Positions 63,419-64,000 of a DNA stretch of 64,000 bases are shown here, one piece after another. The translations under genes were made by a program, and so were the position numbers. Below the pieces are notes generated by a model that did not search any database, was not told the origin of the DNA, and saw only the letters and a program-made list of their open reading frames with translations. The DNA is from Lentinula raphanica (Eukaryota; Basidiomycota; Agaricomycetes; Agaricales; Omphalotaceae): positions 1 to 64,000 of the forward strand of contig JANVFP010000013.1 of the NCBI GenBank assembly GCA_027919835.1. Direction: 5' to 3'. The first letter of the stretch is position 1. Each line of letters opens with the position of its first letter.

Positions 63419-64000
63419 TCGACATGAAGGCGGATTCCAAGGGTAGGGAGCCTTTCTGCAGGCCTCTGCAAACAACAGATCATCTCCCAGCAATTATAGT
63501 GCACTATTCATCACAACAGGTATGTACATGAAGGTCTTCACCTTCATCATACCTAATGTGTACATGAATACACTTAATTGCTGGCCACCCTCAAGAGCTC
63601 TTGCCACTATACTGTGTACGCATACAGAGCTCTATTGCCCCTACAAGTTGTCCACTATTACCTAGTGATGATACCCAGTCTGTGTGGAGTTATGCACACT
63701 TTTTCACCAAAGTGCTCAGAATGGTCTGGTAGAGCTTTTGATTTACATTTCGCTCTACACCATGCAGTTCGGGACAGATCCCTTAGGTGTCTTAAGTGAA
63801 AATGTGCGGCTCCATGTCCTCTTCGGGATGAGAACAAATTTGAAGGCATTTGGCTCACTGGTTCTCCCGTAATCATCATTTCGAGTTGCACACTCAAAAC
63901 ACAAAAAGCGGACTTGAGTGTTATTTCACTCCCAGAGCCTCTAGATCACTCTGGACCATGCCTAGACACATCACATGGGTCTCTGGACATATTTCGGACA
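63419..64000 (+). mobile_element. Left end of a further DIRS/Ngaro-like element, runs off the window
   Basis: Family left terminus joined directly to the C8 right end, followed by 5' untranslated sequence to the window edge. Whether it is a full copy or a short derivative cannot be seen. Confidence 0.8.

Noticed and set aside
1..64000. Host housekeeping genes between the elements
   Set aside because: After assigning element borders no unassigned coding segment of convincing quality remained.

Overview
The window looks like a transposon-dense region of a filamentous fungus, most likely an agaricomycete basidiomycete. The evidence is short GT-AG introns of about 47-60 nt, a basidiomycete-style Tnp2 transposase, tyrosine-recombinase retrotransposons, and cargo gene families familiar from mushroom genomes. 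I find no tRNA, rRNA, CRISPR array or convincing housekeeping gene. Nearly every base can be assigned to a mobile element, and many elements sit inside other elements with recognisable ends.

The background is one family of DIRS-order (Ngaro-like) retrotransposons. Its gene order is gag, then reverse transcriptase-RNase H (RT-RH), then tyrosine recombinase (YR). From comparing copies I infer termini TCGACATGAAGG... and ...GCAAAAGGCAGAGG, a full length near 5.9 kb, and insertion without target duplication. Copies are: C1 (254-2016, +, partial), C2 (3987-6892, +, partial), H (minus, split into 51258-53622, 38427-38664 and 7710-8948), C4 (minus, 10264-38426, split), C5 (plus, 38665-50033, split) and C8 (plus, 54884-63418, split). 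Short derivatives of about 1.2-1.3 kb keep both ends but lack all genes (2696-3986, 8949-10263, 45102-47489, 50034-51257, and partial ones). They are often joined head-to-tail to a full copy.

The most striking object is at 14479-36500: a 22,022-bp element with inverted ends beginning CACACCGGAA and a 3-bp target duplication (CTA). It lies inside the gag gene of C4. It encodes a Tnp2/CACTA-type transposase plus several non-transposase genes: a T5orf172/GIY-YIG protein, an Spt5-like multi-KOW protein, a WD40 protein, a coiled-coil/low-complexity protein and two small proteins. A 3.1-kb foldback element (21692-24796) is nested in it. I interpret the whole as a giant cargo-carrying CACTA-like transposon.

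Other DNA transposons are nested in the retrotransposons. Five elements share CATCAGGAAAA-type ends and 2-bp target duplications (36936-38079, 41687-42750, 45232-46302, 48810-49873, 62754-62977). A 934-bp Mutator-like element with a 9-bp duplication lies at 47722-48655. A 3,475-bp Tc1/mariner element at 59784-63258 carries a DDE transposase and a second, broken passenger gene.

The order of events can be partly read from the nesting. H was split by C4 and by C5. C4 was then split by the giant element and by a CATCAGG element. C5 was split by two CATCAGG elements, the Mutator-like element and a short derivative, and that derivative was itself split by a further CATCAGG element. No retrotransposon copy here looks fully autonomous.
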